DNA of 64,000 bases from Streptomyces sp. CB02366. GTDB taxonomy: Bacteria; Actinomycetota; Actinomycetes; Streptomycetales; Streptomycetaceae. Every line of letters starts with the position of its first letter. Position 1 is the first letter of the stretch. Both the position numbers and the translations under genes were made by a program. The stretch covers positions 541,952-605,951 of the forward strand of contig NZ_LIVT01000001.1 in assembly GCF_001905905.1 (NCBI RefSeq), given 5' to 3'. Below, piece after piece: positions 32,418-40,972 of this stretch. The notes below the pieces were generated by a model. That model ran no database searches. It was not told the origin of the DNA and worked only from the letters and a program-made list of their open reading frames with translations.

Positions 32418-33266
32418 CTACGGGGCGTCCGCCGCGCGCTCGGCCGCCTCGGCGAGGTCCTCCTCGGTCGGCGCGTCGTCCTGGGTGAGCGCCCGCCGCC
32501 AGTAGCCGCTGAACTCGACGGCCGCCCTGGGCAGTCGGCGCTCCTCGACCAGATGGCGGCGGAGCGCCCGGACGGCGGACGCCTCGCCCGCCACCCAGGC
32601 CGCGTCCACCCCGTCCAGCTCCGGCCCCGCCTCCCGCACCGCCGCCGCCAGCGTCCCGCCCCGGTCCCGGTGCACCCAGTGGACCTCGGCCCCTCCGGCG
32701 GCGGGCGGCAGCTCCCGCTCCTCCGCCGCGTCCGCGACCTCCGCGTACACCACGGCCCCGGTCCCGGCGGGCAGCGCCTCCAGGACGGTGGCGATGGCGG
32801 GGAGCGCTGTCTCGTCCCCGGCCAGGAGCATCCGCCGGGCGGCGGGCAGCGGCCGGGCGTAGAGCGAGGACGGGCCGACCATGCCGAGGACGTCGCCGAC
32901 CCGGGCGGCGGCGCCCCAGCGGGAGGCGGGGCCCCCGTCACCGTGCAGCACGAAGTCCACGGCCATCACGTTGCGTCCACGGTCGTAGGAGCGGACGGTG
33001 AAACCGCGCATCCAGGGCCGCTCGCCCTCCGGGATCGCCAGGTACGCCTCGTACCAGCGCATGCCGTACGGATCGTCGGCGCTCCGCTCCGGCAGCCGGG
33101 GCGCGGTCCGCCCGTCGCGCGGCAGGCAGAGCTTCATCTGCTGGTCGGGGCGGTCCTCCATGAGCGCGGGCAGCTCGTCGGCGGTGAAGGAGATCCGCGC
33201 CGTCCCGGGGGTGATCCGCTCGACGTCCACGACCCGCACACAGGTGACCGGCAGTGCCTGACCCAT
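32418..33266 (-). CDS. Siderophore-interacting protein (flavin ferric-siderophore reductase family)
   Basis: 282 residues from ATG 33266; an ATG at 33290 is possible but lacks a ribosome site. SIP-family layout: an FAD-binding beta-barrel (about 10-145; VTCVRVVDVERITPGTARISFTADEL, RGFTVRSYDRGRNVMAVDFVLHGDGGPASRW) and a NAD(P)-binding C-terminal domain (RMLLAGDETALPAIATVLEALPAGTGAVVYAEV, VDAAWVAGEASAVRALRRHL, SGYWRRALTQDD). It reduces ferric siderophores in the cytoplasm. It is divergent from a TetR regulator, with two TTAC-N3-GTAA sites between them. Confidence 0.92.
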   Translation of the reverse strand: MGQALPVTCVRVVDVERITPGTARISFTADELPALMEDRPDQQMKLCLPRDGRTAPRLPERSADDPYGMRWYEAYLAIPEGERPWMRGFTVRSYDRGRNVMAVDFVLHGDGGPASRWGAAARVGDVLGMVGPSSLYARPLPAARRMLLAGDETALPAIATVLEALPAGTGAVVYAEVADAAEERELPPAAGGAEVHWVHRDRGGTLAAAVREAGPELDGVDAAWVAGEASAVRALRRHLVEERRLPRAAVEFSGYWRRALTQDDAPTEEDLAEAAERAADAP

Positions 33267-33299
33267 CGCGTCGGCCCCTTTCCCGTGCATCTTGATAGC

Positions 33300-33344
33300 T
33301 TACGGCGTAATGAATTACCCGACGGACGTTACTTTACTACGTAA
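33300..33344. promoter_or_regulatory. Twin TTAC-N3-GTAA operators between SIP and TetR genes
   Basis: TTACGGCGTAA (33300-33310) and TTACTACGTAA (33334-33344) are two copies of the same inverted repeat, 34 bp apart centre to centre, in the 88-bp gap between divergent genes. The second abuts the AAGGAG ribosome site of the TetR gene. Probably the binding sites of that TetR protein. Confidence 0.75.
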
Positions 33345-33354
33345 GGAGTCGCAC

Positions 33355-34206
33355 GTGGTGGTCTTCGCCGGGCAGGGCGATCCCCGCCGCTCCCTCTCCC
33401 TCCTGTGGCGCGCGGAGGTCGCGGCACCGCCCCGGAGCGGCCCGGGGCCCAAGCCCCGGCTGAGCGTGGACGCGATCGTGGCCGCCGCCGTGGCGCTCGC
33501 GGACGAGGAGGGGATGGGCGCCCTGTCGATGCGCGCGGTGGGCGACCGGCTCGGGCGCACGGCGATGGCGCTCTACACCCACGTCCCCGGCAAGGGCGAA
33601 CTGCTGGACCTGATGTACGACGCCGTCCACGCCGAACTCCCCTCCGCCTACCCGGAGCCGGAGGACTGGCGGGCGGCGCTGACCGCGTGGGCCGGGGAGG
33701 TCCTGGAGTTCTACGTCCGCCACCCCTGGGTGCTCCAGGTCTCGCAGGCGCGGCCGGTGCTGGGGCCGCACGAGTACGCGGGGCTGGACACCCTGGTCAC
33801 GCTGTTGCGGGCGACCGGACTGGAGGCGGGGGTCCTGCGGCGGCTGGTGGGGACCCTGTTCCCGTTCGTCCGGGGTTCGGCGCAGGCGGTGGCGGACGCC
33901 CGGCTGGCCGCCGCGGCGACCGGCAGCGCCGACGAGGAGTGGTGGGCGGCGCGCTCGGCGGCCCTGCTGGACCTGGTCCCCGACTTCGCGCAGCGCTTCC
34001 CCGCCGTGATCGGGCTGGAGACGGAGGGCGCGGTGGAGCCGTACCCGGAGGCAGACGGTGATCCGGGCTCCGGCGCGGCCGCGGCCGGGGGCGCGGAGGG
34101 GGGCGAGCCGGTGCCGTACCTGGAGCGGGAGGCGCGCGAGACGTTCCGGGTGGGGCTCGGCGTACTGCTGGACGGAATCGAGGCGGTGCGCGCCCGGCGG
34201 CCCTGA
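33355..34206 (+). CDS. TetR family regulator (TetR_C class 1)
   Basis: 283 residues from GTG 33355 with AAGGAG upstream. A 35-residue arm precedes the helix-turn-helix (LSVDAIVAAAVALADEEGMGALSMRAVGDRLGRTAMALYTHVPGKGELLDLMYDAV). The C-terminal ligand domain (WRAALTAWAGEVLEFYVRHPWVLQV...) is of the TetR_C_1 type, with a flexible Ala/Gly-rich loop near 240-258. It probably represses itself and the divergent siderophore-interacting protein through the twin TTAC-N3-GTAA sites. Confidence 0.9.
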   Translation: MVVFAGQGDPRRSLSLLWRAEVAAPPRSGPGPKPRLSVDAIVAAAVALADEEGMGALSMRAVGDRLGRTAMALYTHVPGKGELLDLMYDAVHAELPSAYPEPEDWRAALTAWAGEVLEFYVRHPWVLQVSQARPVLGPHEYAGLDTLVTLLRATGLEAGVLRRLVGTLFPFVRGSAQAVADARLAAAATGSADEEWWAARSAALLDLVPDFAQRFPAVIGLETEGAVEPYPEADGDPGSGAAAAGGAEGGEPVPYLEREARETFRVGLGVLLDGIEAVRARRP

Positions 34207-34284
34207 CCCCGGCCCGGGCCGCCGGGCGCACCCCTGGAGCAGAGGCGGCTACGACCCGGGGCGTGCGCGGCCCTCACGGCCGAG

Positions 34285-34318
34285 GCCGGGTGCGCCGGGT
34301 GCGCCGGGTGCGCCGGGT
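34285..34318. repeat. 9-bp tandem repeat (TGCGCCGGG)
   Basis: Three perfect units at 34291-34317, with a partial unit before them, in the 198-bp gap between the convergent TetR and HxlR genes. Confidence 0.8.
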
Positions 34319-34404
34319 GTCAGGCCACCCCGCGGGGCCGTCTCCGGCCGCACCCGGCGGGCCCGGACGCCGAGCCGGACGGCAGGGCTCCCGGACGGCA
34401 GGGC

Positions 34405-34815
34405 CTACGGCCGGCCGTGCCCGAGCCCCGCCACGGGTTCGTCGGCGCCCTCCGCCCCCGAGGGGGCCGGGTTCGCGTCCGTGCCCGCGCCCCGGTAGAT
34501 GTGGTCGCGCCCCCACGCCCCCAGCGGTTCCAGCGCCGCGTTCAGGGAGAGGCCCAGCGGGGTGAGCGAGTACTCCACGCGCGGCGGCACTTCGGCGTAC
34601 ACCTCCCGGTGCACGATGCCGTCGTCCTCCAACTCCCTGAGGTGGGAGCTGAGCACCTTCTCCGTCACCCCGGGCACGGCCCGGCGCAGCTCGCCGAAGC
34701 GGCGGGCCCGCTCGTTCAGCGCCCACAGGATGAGCACCTTCCACTTGCCGCCGATCACGTCCATCGCCGCGTCGATCCCGCAGACGAAGGCCCCCGGCCG
34801 CCGTACGATCCGCAT
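34405..34815 (-). CDS. HxlR family transcriptional regulator
   Basis: 136 residues. The single winged-helix domain has the HxlR pattern FVCGIDAAMDVIGGKWKVLILWALNERARRFGELRRAVPGVTEKVLSSHLRELEDDGIVHREVYAEVPPRVEYSLTPLG. One Cys sits at the N-terminus, where some relatives sense redox or electrophiles. GGGAGGGGC precedes the ATG. It is divergent from the oxidoreductase at 34912 with an inverted repeat between them, so local control of that enzyme is likely. Confidence 0.92.
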   Translation of the reverse strand: MRIVRRPGAFVCGIDAAMDVIGGKWKVLILWALNERARRFGELRRAVPGVTEKVLSSHLRELEDDGIVHREVYAEVPPRVEYSLTPLGLSLNAALEPLGAWGRDHIYRGAGTDANPAPSGAEGADEPVAGLGHGRP

Positions 34816-34855
34816 CGCCCGCCCCTCCCACCTGGTCGCTCACCGCGAGGAAACC

Positions 34856-34873
34856 ACCCACTCCCTAGTGGGT
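34856..34873. promoter_or_regulatory. Inverted repeat ACCCACT-N4-AGTGGGT, probable HxlR operator
   Basis: ACCCACT (34856-34862) and AGTGGGT (34867-34873) are perfect halves, 41 bp upstream of the HxlR start and 39 bp upstream of the oxidoreductase start. Confidence 0.7.
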
Positions 34874-34911
34874 ACTTGTCGCCCCCGGCACCGTCGACCA
34901 GCCTAATCGCC

Positions 34912-35730
34912 ATGCCTGACAACACCGTTGACTCCCCTGCGCCCGCCCCTCTCACCCTGCTCGGCCTCGGCGCGATGGGCGCCGCGCTCGCCCGTACCTG
35001 GCTCACCGCCGGGCACCCCCTGACCGTCTGGAACCGCAGCCCCGGCCGTACCGCCGAACTCGCCGCCGCGGGCGCGCGGGTGGCCTCCACCGCGGCGGAG
35101 GCGGTGGCCGCGAGCCCGCTCGTCGTCACCTGCCTCCTGGACGACGCCTCGGTCCGGGGGGCCCTGGCCGACGCCGACCTCACGGGCAAGGACCTCGTCG
35201 ACCTCACCACCTCCACCCCGGCCGAGTCGCGCGCCCGAGCGGCCTGGGCGAACGAGCGCGGCGCGCGCTTCCTGGACGGCGGAATCATGGCCGTGCCGCC
35301 GATGATCGGGGTGCCGGAATCCGGCGGTTACGTCTTCTACAGCGGCTCCCGCGAGGTCTTCGACGCCCACCGCGCGGTACTGGCCGCGCCCGCGGCCACC
35401 CGGTACGTCGGCTCCGACCCGGGCCTCGCCGCGCTCCAGGACGTGGCGCTGCTCAGCGCGATGACCGCCATGTTCGCCGGGGCCCGGCACGCGGCGGCGC
35501 TGGTGGAGGACGCGGAGATCGACCGGAAGGCGTTCGGCGCACTGGTGGCGGACTGGCTCGCGGCGATGGCCCCGGCGACGGCGGCCTACGCGGGCGGCCC
35601 GGCGCCCGCGGACCCCACCAGCGCGGCGGTGGCGGAGGCGGGGGACGCGGCGCTGCTCCGTACGGCCCGGGAGCAGGGCGTGGACACGGCTCTGCTGATC
35701 GCGTCGGCGGGGGCGGTGGAAGGAATGTAG
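34912..35730 (+). CDS. NAD(P)-binding oxidoreductase, imine reductase/6PGDH-like
   Basis: 272 residues. The Rossmann motif LTLLGLGAMGAALARTWLTAGHPLTVWNRSPGRT (GxGxMG then NRSxxR) indicates NADPH. It continues VVTCLLDDASVRGAL, VDLTTSTPAESRARAAW and FLDGGIMAVPPMIGVPES, then a helical C-terminal domain. This is the imine reductase/beta-hydroxyacid dehydrogenase superfamily. The usual catalytic Lys/Asp of the hydroxyacid branch is not evident, which favours the imine reductase branch. Divergent from an HxlR regulator. Confidence 0.88.
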   Translation: MPDNTVDSPAPAPLTLLGLGAMGAALARTWLTAGHPLTVWNRSPGRTAELAAAGARVASTAAEAVAASPLVVTCLLDDASVRGALADADLTGKDLVDLTTSTPAESRARAAWANERGARFLDGGIMAVPPMIGVPESGGYVFYSGSREVFDAHRAVLAAPAATRYVGSDPGLAALQDVALLSAMTAMFAGARHAAALVEDAEIDRKAFGALVADWLAAMAPATAAYAGGPAPADPTSAAVAEAGDAALLRTAREQGVDTALLIASAGAVEGM

Positions 35731-35791
35731 CGGACGGGCCGCTCGCCCCGGTCGGAGGCGCGCCCGCCCCCCGGCTGCGTACGGTCGGTGT

Positions 35792-36604
35792 ATGACACTC
35801 GACCTCGACGCCTACTTCGCCCGCATCGGCTGGACCGGGGAGCCCCGCCCCACGGTGGAGGTGCTGCGGTCCGTGCACCGCGCCCACCTCATCGGCATCC
35901 CGTTCGAGAACCTGGAACCCGTCCTCGGCTCAGCGCCGTCGCTGGCGCTCGACGACCTGGAGGCGAAGCTCGTCCGCGGCGGGCGCGGCGGGTACTGCTA
36001 CGAGCACAACACCCTCTTCTCCACGGTGCTGCGGCGGATCGGCTTCACCGTGACCCTGCTGTCCGCACGCGTGGTGGTGGGCGCAGCGCCGGGCGACATC
36101 CGGCCCCGTACGCACATGCTCCTGCAAGTGGACGTGGCCGGTGAGCCGCACCCGTACCTGGCGGACGTCGGATTCGGTTCGGTCGGCTCGCTGCTGGAGC
36201 CGATCGAGCTGGTGGAGGGCGCCGAGCTGTTCGACGCCCCGCGCCACCACCGTCTCGTCCACACACCGCACCACGGCCCGCTGCCGCTGTGGGAGCTCCA
36301 GGTGGAGAAGGGCGGGGCGTGGGAACCGCAGTACACCTTCACCTTGGAACCGTACGAACAGCCGGACCACGAGGTGGTCAACTGGTTCATCGCGACCTCC
36401 CCGCGCTCCCCGTTCCGGCAGGCGGTGTACGCGCAGCGCACCCGGGTCGACGGCCACCTCGCGCTGTCCGGGCTCGACCTGGTGGAGACGGCCGACGACG
36501 GCACGATCACGGAACGGGTGCTGAAGGACGGCGACGAGGCGCTGCGGGTCCTGAGGGACGACTTCGGCCTCCGCCTCCCGGAGGGCGCCCGCCTCCCGGA
36601 GTGA
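35792..36604 (+). CDS. Arylamine N-acetyltransferase
   Basis: 270 residues, the normal bacterial length. The catalytic triad is visible: Cys69 in RGGRGGYCYEHN, His108 in PRTHMLLQV and Asp125 in LADVGFGSVGSLLEPI. The N-terminal helical part has HLIGIPFENLEPVLG. It moves acetyl or other acyl groups from CoA to arylamines or related amines in the cytoplasm. It follows the imine-reductase-like gene by 61 bp on the same strand; co-transcription is possible. Confidence 0.94.
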   Translation: MTLDLDAYFARIGWTGEPRPTVEVLRSVHRAHLIGIPFENLEPVLGSAPSLALDDLEAKLVRGGRGGYCYEHNTLFSTVLRRIGFTVTLLSARVVVGAAPGDIRPRTHMLLQVDVAGEPHPYLADVGFGSVGSLLEPIELVEGAELFDAPRHHRLVHTPHHGPLPLWELQVEKGGAWEPQYTFTLEPYEQPDHEVVNWFIATSPRSPFRQAVYAQRTRVDGHLALSGLDLVETADDGTITERVLKDGDEALRVLRDDFGLRLPEGARLPE

Positions 36605-36855
36605 GGGCGCCGCGCGGGGGCTCCCCGGGGCCGGCGGGCGAAGCGCTCCGGGCCCCGCGTGGCGCATCTCACCCGGCACGGCCGCCCACGCCGCCATTCC
36701 AAGCCGCGACGCCGCCCCGACCGGGCCATCCCACGGCCCGGGGCGGCGGCGGGCATGGCGATGGAAGACGGCACGGGCGGGGGCCGCGCCACCGGGGGAG
36801 TACAACCGGAGCAATCCCCGCGCCTCCCGCCGACCGCCGCCGTAAGCTCGCGGAC
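36605..36855. other. Gap without a recognised feature
   Basis: 251 bp between the acetyltransferase and the aminotransferase. Proline-rich open frames are composition artefacts. I see no clear hairpin or promoter apart from GTAAGCTCG just before the aminotransferase start. Confidence 0.4.
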
Positions 36856-38067
36856 ATGCAGGTCATCCAGTCCACGAAGCTCGCCCATGTCTGTTACGAG
36901 ATCCGAGGCCCCGTGCTGGAGGAGGCGATGCGGCTGGAAGCGGCCGGTCAGCGCATCCTCAAGCTGAACACGGGCAACCCCGCCGCGTTCGGGTTCGAGT
37001 GCCCGCCGGAGATCCTCGAAGACATCCTGCGCAACGTGGCGGGCGCGCACGGCTACGGGGACGCGAAGGGCCTGCTGTCGGCGCGCCGCGCGGTGACGCA
37101 GCACTACCAGACCAAGGGCATCGACCTCGACGTCGAGGACGTCTACCTCGGCAACGGCGTCTCCGAGCTGATCCAGATGTCGATGCAGGCCCTGCTGAAC
37201 GACGGCGACGAGGTGCTGGTCCCGGCGCCCGACTATCCGCTGTGGACCGCCTCGGTCTCGCTGGCGGGCGGGACGGCCGTGCACTACCGCTGCGACGAGC
37301 AGGCCGACTGGATGCCGGATCTCGCGGACATCGAGCGGAAGATCACCGACCGCACCAAGGCCCTGGTGATCATCAACCCGAACAACCCCACCGGCGCGGT
37401 GTACGACGAGGAGATGCTGCTCGCTCTCGCCGAGATCGCCCGGCGGCACAACCTGATCGTCTGCTCCGACGAGATCTACGACCGGATCCTGTACGACGGC
37501 GCGACCCACACCCCGACGGCGGCGCTCGCCCCGGACCTCATGGTGCTGACGTTCAACGGCCTCTCGAAGAACTACCGGGTGGCCGGCTACCGCTCCGGCT
37601 GGATGGCCGTCTGCGGCCCGAAGGCGCACGCCACCTCGTACATCGAGGGGCTGACGATCCTCGCCAACATGCGGCTGTGCGCGAACATGCCCTCGCAGCA
37701 CGCCGTGGCCACCGCGCTCGGCGGCCGGCAGTCGATCGAGGAGCTGGTGCTGCCGGGCGGCCGGATCCTGGAGCAGCGGGACACGGCGTACGACCTGCTG
37801 ACCTCGATCCCCGGGGTGACCTGTGTGAAGCCGAAGGGGGCGCTGTACCTCTTCCCCCGGCTGGACCCGGCCGTCTACAAGATCAAGGACGACCGGCAGA
37901 TGGTGCTGGACCTGCTGCGGGCCGAGAAGATCATGGTCGTGCAGGGCACCGGCTTCAACTGGCCGGAGCCCGATCACTTCCGGATCGTCACGCTGCCGAC
38001 GGTCGAGGACCTGACGGATGCCGTGACCAGGATCGGGACCTTCCTGGACGGGTACGGGCAGCCGTAG
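36856..38067 (+). CDS. PLP-dependent aminotransferase, AlaA-like
   Basis: 403 residues, class I/II aminotransferase. It has KLNTGNPAAFGFECPPEILEDILRNV, the AHGYGDAKGLLSARRAV cofactor-binding loop, NPNNPTGAVYDEEML, SDEIYDRILYDGATH and the Schiff-base Lys238 in FNGLSKNYRVAGYRSGW. The N-terminal sequence (QSTKLAHVCYEIRGPVLEEAMRLEAAG) is typical of alanine transaminases of the AlaA/YfbQ type. It likely makes alanine from pyruvate and glutamate. Stands alone. Confidence 0.9.
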   Translation: MQVIQSTKLAHVCYEIRGPVLEEAMRLEAAGQRILKLNTGNPAAFGFECPPEILEDILRNVAGAHGYGDAKGLLSARRAVTQHYQTKGIDLDVEDVYLGNGVSELIQMSMQALLNDGDEVLVPAPDYPLWTASVSLAGGTAVHYRCDEQADWMPDLADIERKITDRTKALVIINPNNPTGAVYDEEMLLALAEIARRHNLIVCSDEIYDRILYDGATHTPTAALAPDLMVLTFNGLSKNYRVAGYRSGWMAVCGPKAHATSYIEGLTILANMRLCANMPSQHAVATALGGRQSIEELVLPGGRILEQRDTAYDLLTSIPGVTCVKPKGALYLFPRLDPAVYKIKDDRQMVLDLLRAEKIMVVQGTGFNWPEPDHFRIVTLPTVEDLTDAVTRIGTFLDGYGQP

Positions 38068-38109
38068 GCCGGGCCCCCTCCGCCACTCACTTCCGGATGA
38101 CGCACAACT

Positions 38110-38132
38110 TTAGACTCATTCCAATGTAGGAT
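38110..38132 (+). promoter_or_regulatory. FurA/CatR-like box over a promoter
   Basis: TTAGACTCATTCCAATG (38110-38126) closely resembles the TTGACTCATTCCA core of FurA/CatR (peroxide-sensing Fur family) operators in Streptomyces and mycobacteria. TAGGAT at 38127-38132 fits a -10. This AT-rich patch, 30 bp before the gene at 38161, stands out in the GC-rich surroundings. Confidence 0.6.
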
Positions 38133-38160
38133 GGTTCCACGCACCAACGGGAGGCCATCC

Positions 38161-38559
38161 ATGTACGAGCCGATCCGCAGCCCCTCGGTCCACACGCCGG
38201 CCGACGACGCGGACTTTCCGCACCGCAGCCGCGAGGAGGAGCTGGACATCCAGCTCGCCGGACACCTGGCGGCCCTCCTCGCGGTCACCGACGAGCTGGG
38301 CCTCGGCGCCGCGGGCGACCGCGTCGCCGAGCAGGTGGCCCGCTTGCGCGGCGCCCCGCCCGCCCGGCACGCCGGGCTGACCGACGCCGCTCCCGCGGAC
38401 CTCCACCGCCGCGCCCACACCCTCGCGGGCCGGGCGCTGCTGGTGGCCGCGTCCCGCGCCGACACCACCGCCGCCATCCTCGCCGCCGAGCGGATGGACG
38501 CCCACGCGGCGGCCCTCGCCGACCACGCCTCCTCCGGGCAGCTGGTCGGCGCCCACTGA
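38161..38559 (+). CDS. Small helical protein, possible peroxide-regulon member
   Basis: 132 residues from ATG 38161 with GGGAGG upstream. All-helical, with no signal peptide and no cysteine: EEELDIQLAGHLAALLAVTDELGLGAAGDRVAEQVARLRG, then LHRRAHTLAGRALLVAASRADTTAAILAAERMDAHAAALADHA. His/Asp spacing in the last helices could bind metal, but I do not recognise the family. Its promoter carries a FurA/CatR-like box, which suggests a redox or iron link; a hairpin at 38564-38599 ends the unit. Confidence 0.7.
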   Translation: MYEPIRSPSVHTPADDADFPHRSREEELDIQLAGHLAALLAVTDELGLGAAGDRVAEQVARLRGAPPARHAGLTDAAPADLHRRAHTLAGRALLVAASRADTTAAILAAERMDAHAAALADHASSGQLVGAH

Positions 38560-38563
38560 CGGC

Positions 38564-38599
38564 CCCGGTCCGCATGCCGCACAGGGCGTGCGGACCGGG
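38564..38599 (+). terminator. Hairpin after the small helical gene
   Basis: CCCGGTCCGCA (38564-38574) pairs with TGCGGACCGGG (38589-38599), 5 bp after the stop codon. Confidence 0.7.
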
Positions 38600-38754
38600 C
38601 GCCACGGCCTGTGACCACCCCGGGCCGGGCACGAGCGTCCCGTCCCACCGCGCACGAAACGCGCGCCGTCGCGCACGGGGGGGGCGCCCCCGCACCGGAG
38701 CGGGACGGTCGGCAACCCCCGGCACGCGGGCCGGAAGCACCCGGGACGAGGGGA

Positions 38755-38787
38755 GGCCCCCGGAACCGTGAGGGGGTTCCGGGGGCC
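38755..38787 (-). terminator. Hairpin downstream of pckG
   Basis: GGCCCCCGGAACC (38755-38767) pairs with GGTTCCGGGGGCC (38775-38787). It is about 140 bp past the pckG stop. The rest of the 38560-38927 gap shows nothing else. Confidence 0.7.
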
Positions 38788-38927
38788 GGGAGGGTGTCCT
38801 TGGTCGGGGACGGCCCTCCGGGGCCGCCTGCGAGGGCGGGCCCCGTACCGCGGCGGATCGTTCGGCCCCACAGGTCAGGGCGGATGTCCGATGGACCCGG
38901 CCGCGGGGTCCGGTGGGAGCGCCGGGC

Positions 38928-40751
38928 TCAGCCCAGGCGCTCGACGAGCGCGTGGTACTCGTCCCACAGCTCCTTGGGCGTGTGGTCGCCGAAGGTGTTG
39001 AGGTGCTCGGGGACCAGGGCGGCCTCCTCGCGCCAGACCTCCTTGTCGACCGTCAGGAGGAAGTCGAGGTCGGCCTCGGCCAGGTCCAGGCCCTCGGTGT
39101 CGAGCGCGCCCTTGGCCGGCAGGATGCCGATCGGCGTCTCGACGCCCTCGGCCTTGCCCTCCAGCCGCTCCACGATCCACTTGAGGACGCGGCCGTTCTC
39201 GCCGAAGCCGGGCCAGACGAACTTGCCCGCCTCGTTCTTGCGGAACCAGTTCACGTAGTAGATCTTCGGCAGCTTGGCCTGGTCCTTGTCGGCTCCGACC
39301 TTGACCCAGTGGTTCATGTAGTCGCCCATGTTGTAGCCGCAGAACGGCAGCATGGCGAACGGGTCGCGGCGCAGCTCGCCGACCTTGCCCTCGGCGGCGG
39401 CGGTCTTCTCGGAGGCGACGTTGGCGCCGAGGAAGACGCCGTGCTGCCAGTCGAAGGACTCGGTGACCAGCGGTACGGCGGAGGCGCGGCGACCGCCGAA
39501 GAGGATCGCGGAGATCGGCACGCCCTTGGGGTCCTCCCACTCGGGCGCGATGATCGGGCACTGTCCGGCGGGGACGGTGAAGCGGGCGTTGGGGTGGGCG
39601 GCGGGCGTGCCGGACTCGGGGGTCCAGTCGTTGCCCTTCCAGTCCGTGAGGTGCGCGGGCGTCTCCTCGGTCATGCCCTCCCACCACACGTCGCCGTCGT
39701 CCGTCAGCGCGACGTTGGTGAAGACGGAGTTGCCCCACATGGTCTTCATGGCGTTGGCGTTGGTGTGCTCGCCGGTGCCGGGCGCGACGCCGAAGAAGCC
39801 CGCCTCGGGGTTGATCGCGTAGAGGCGGCCGTCCTCACCGAACCGCATCCAGGCGATGTCGTCGCCGATGGTCTCCACGGTCCAGCCGGGGATGGTCGGC
39901 TCCAGCATGGCGAGGTTGGTCTTGCCGCAGGCCGAGGGGAAGGCGGCGGCGACGTACTTGGCCTCACCGCGCGGCGGGGTGAGCTTCAGGATGAGCATGT
40001 GCTCGGCGAGCCAGCCCTCGTCGCGGGCCATGACGGAGGCGATGCGCAGGGCGTAGCACTTCTTGCCGAGCAGGGCGTTGCCGCCGTAGCCGGAGCCGTA
40101 CGACCAGATCTCGCGGTCCTCGGGGAAGTGCGAGATGTACTTGGTGGTGTTGCACGGCCACGGGACGTCCTCCTGGCCCTCTTCCAGGGGGGCGCCGAGG
40201 GTGTGGACGGCCTTGACGAAGAAGCCGTCGTCGCCCAGTTCGTCCAGGACCGCCTGGCCCATGCGGGTCATGGTGCGCATGGAGACGGCGACGTACGCGG
40301 AGTCGGTGATCTCGACGCCGATCGCGGAGAGCGGCGAGCCGACGGGGCCCATGCAGAAGGGCACGACGTACATGGTGCGGCCGCGCATGGAGCCGCGGAA
40401 GATGCCGTCCTCACCGGTGAAGATCTCCCGCATCTCGGCGGGGTCCTTCCAGTGGTTGGTGGGCCCGGCGTCCTTCTCCTCCTTGGAGCAGATGAACGTG
40501 CGGTCCTCGACGCGGGCGACGTCGCTGGGGTCGGACGCGGCGTAGTACGAGTTGGGCCGCTTGATCTCGTCCAGCTTGGTGAACGTGCCCTTGGCGACGA
40601 GCTCCCCGCACAGGCGCTCGTACTCGGCCTCGGAGCCGTCGCACCAGACCACCCGGTCCGGCTGGGTGATGGCTGCGATCTCGTCGACCCAGGAGACCAG
40701 CTCCTGGTGGTGGGTGGGGACAGTGAGGGGAGCCGCGATGTCGCGCGCCAC
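38928..40751 (-). CDS. pckG: Phosphoenolpyruvate carboxykinase (GTP)
   Basis: 607 residues, the standard length of GTP-type enzymes. The kinase P-loop FPSACGKTN occupies residues 271-279. Other family text: [84 protein letters not shown] and [19 protein letters not shown]. It converts oxaloacetate and GTP to PEP, the gluconeogenic step from the citric acid cycle. Single gene, divergent from the hemolysin III-like gene. Confidence 0.98.
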   Translation of the reverse strand: MARDIAAPLTVPTHHQELVSWVDEIAAITQPDRVVWCDGSEAEYERLCGELVAKGTFTKLDEIKRPNSYYAASDPSDVARVEDRTFICSKEEKDAGPTNHWKDPAEMREIFTGEDGIFRGSMRGRTMYVVPFCMGPVGSPLSAIGVEITDSAYVAVSMRTMTRMGQAVLDELGDDGFFVKAVHTLGAPLEEGQEDVPWPCNTTKYISHFPEDREIWSYGSGYGGNALLGKKCYALRIASVMARDEGWLAEHMLILKLTPPRGEAKYVAAAFPSACGKTNLAMLEPTIPGWTVETIGDDIAWMRFGEDGRLYAINPEAGFFGVAPGTGEHTNANAMKTMWGNSVFTNVALTDDGDVWWEGMTEETPAHLTDWKGNDWTPESGTPAAHPNARFTVPAGQCPIIAPEWEDPKGVPISAILFGGRRASAVPLVTESFDWQHGVFLGANVASEKTAAAEGKVGELRRDPFAMLPFCGYNMGDYMNHWVKVGADKDQAKLPKIYYVNWFRKNEAGKFVWPGFGENGRVLKWIVERLEGKAEGVETPIGILPAKGALDTEGLDLAEADLDFLLTVDKEVWREEAALVPEHLNTFGDHTPKELWDEYHALVERLG

Positions 40752-40940
40752 GATCGCTCCTAGTTGAGGGTGTCAGTTGTTGGGCCCCGTGGGGGCTGCG
40801 ACCCGGATGCTTCGTACCCTTCGAAATCCCCTGGCGCTCATCCGGTGCCGACTGCACTCATTTGATCATCCAGTCCTCGCGCCCATATGTCCAGGGGGCC
40901 GCACACGTGAGCATCGCCACTCATTTGCTCCCCATATCCG

Positions 40941-40962
40941 CTACCTACGGTGGCGTAGGTAG
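40941..40962. promoter_or_regulatory. Perfect 9-bp inverted repeat before the hemolysin III-like gene
   Basis: CTACCTACG (40941-40949) and CGTAGGTAG (40954-40962) with a 4-base spacer end 10 bp before the ATG at 40973. Its place suggests an operator or a leader hairpin masking the ribosome site; no regulator gene is adjacent. Confidence 0.65.
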
Positions 40963-40972
40963 CATGCGAGAC

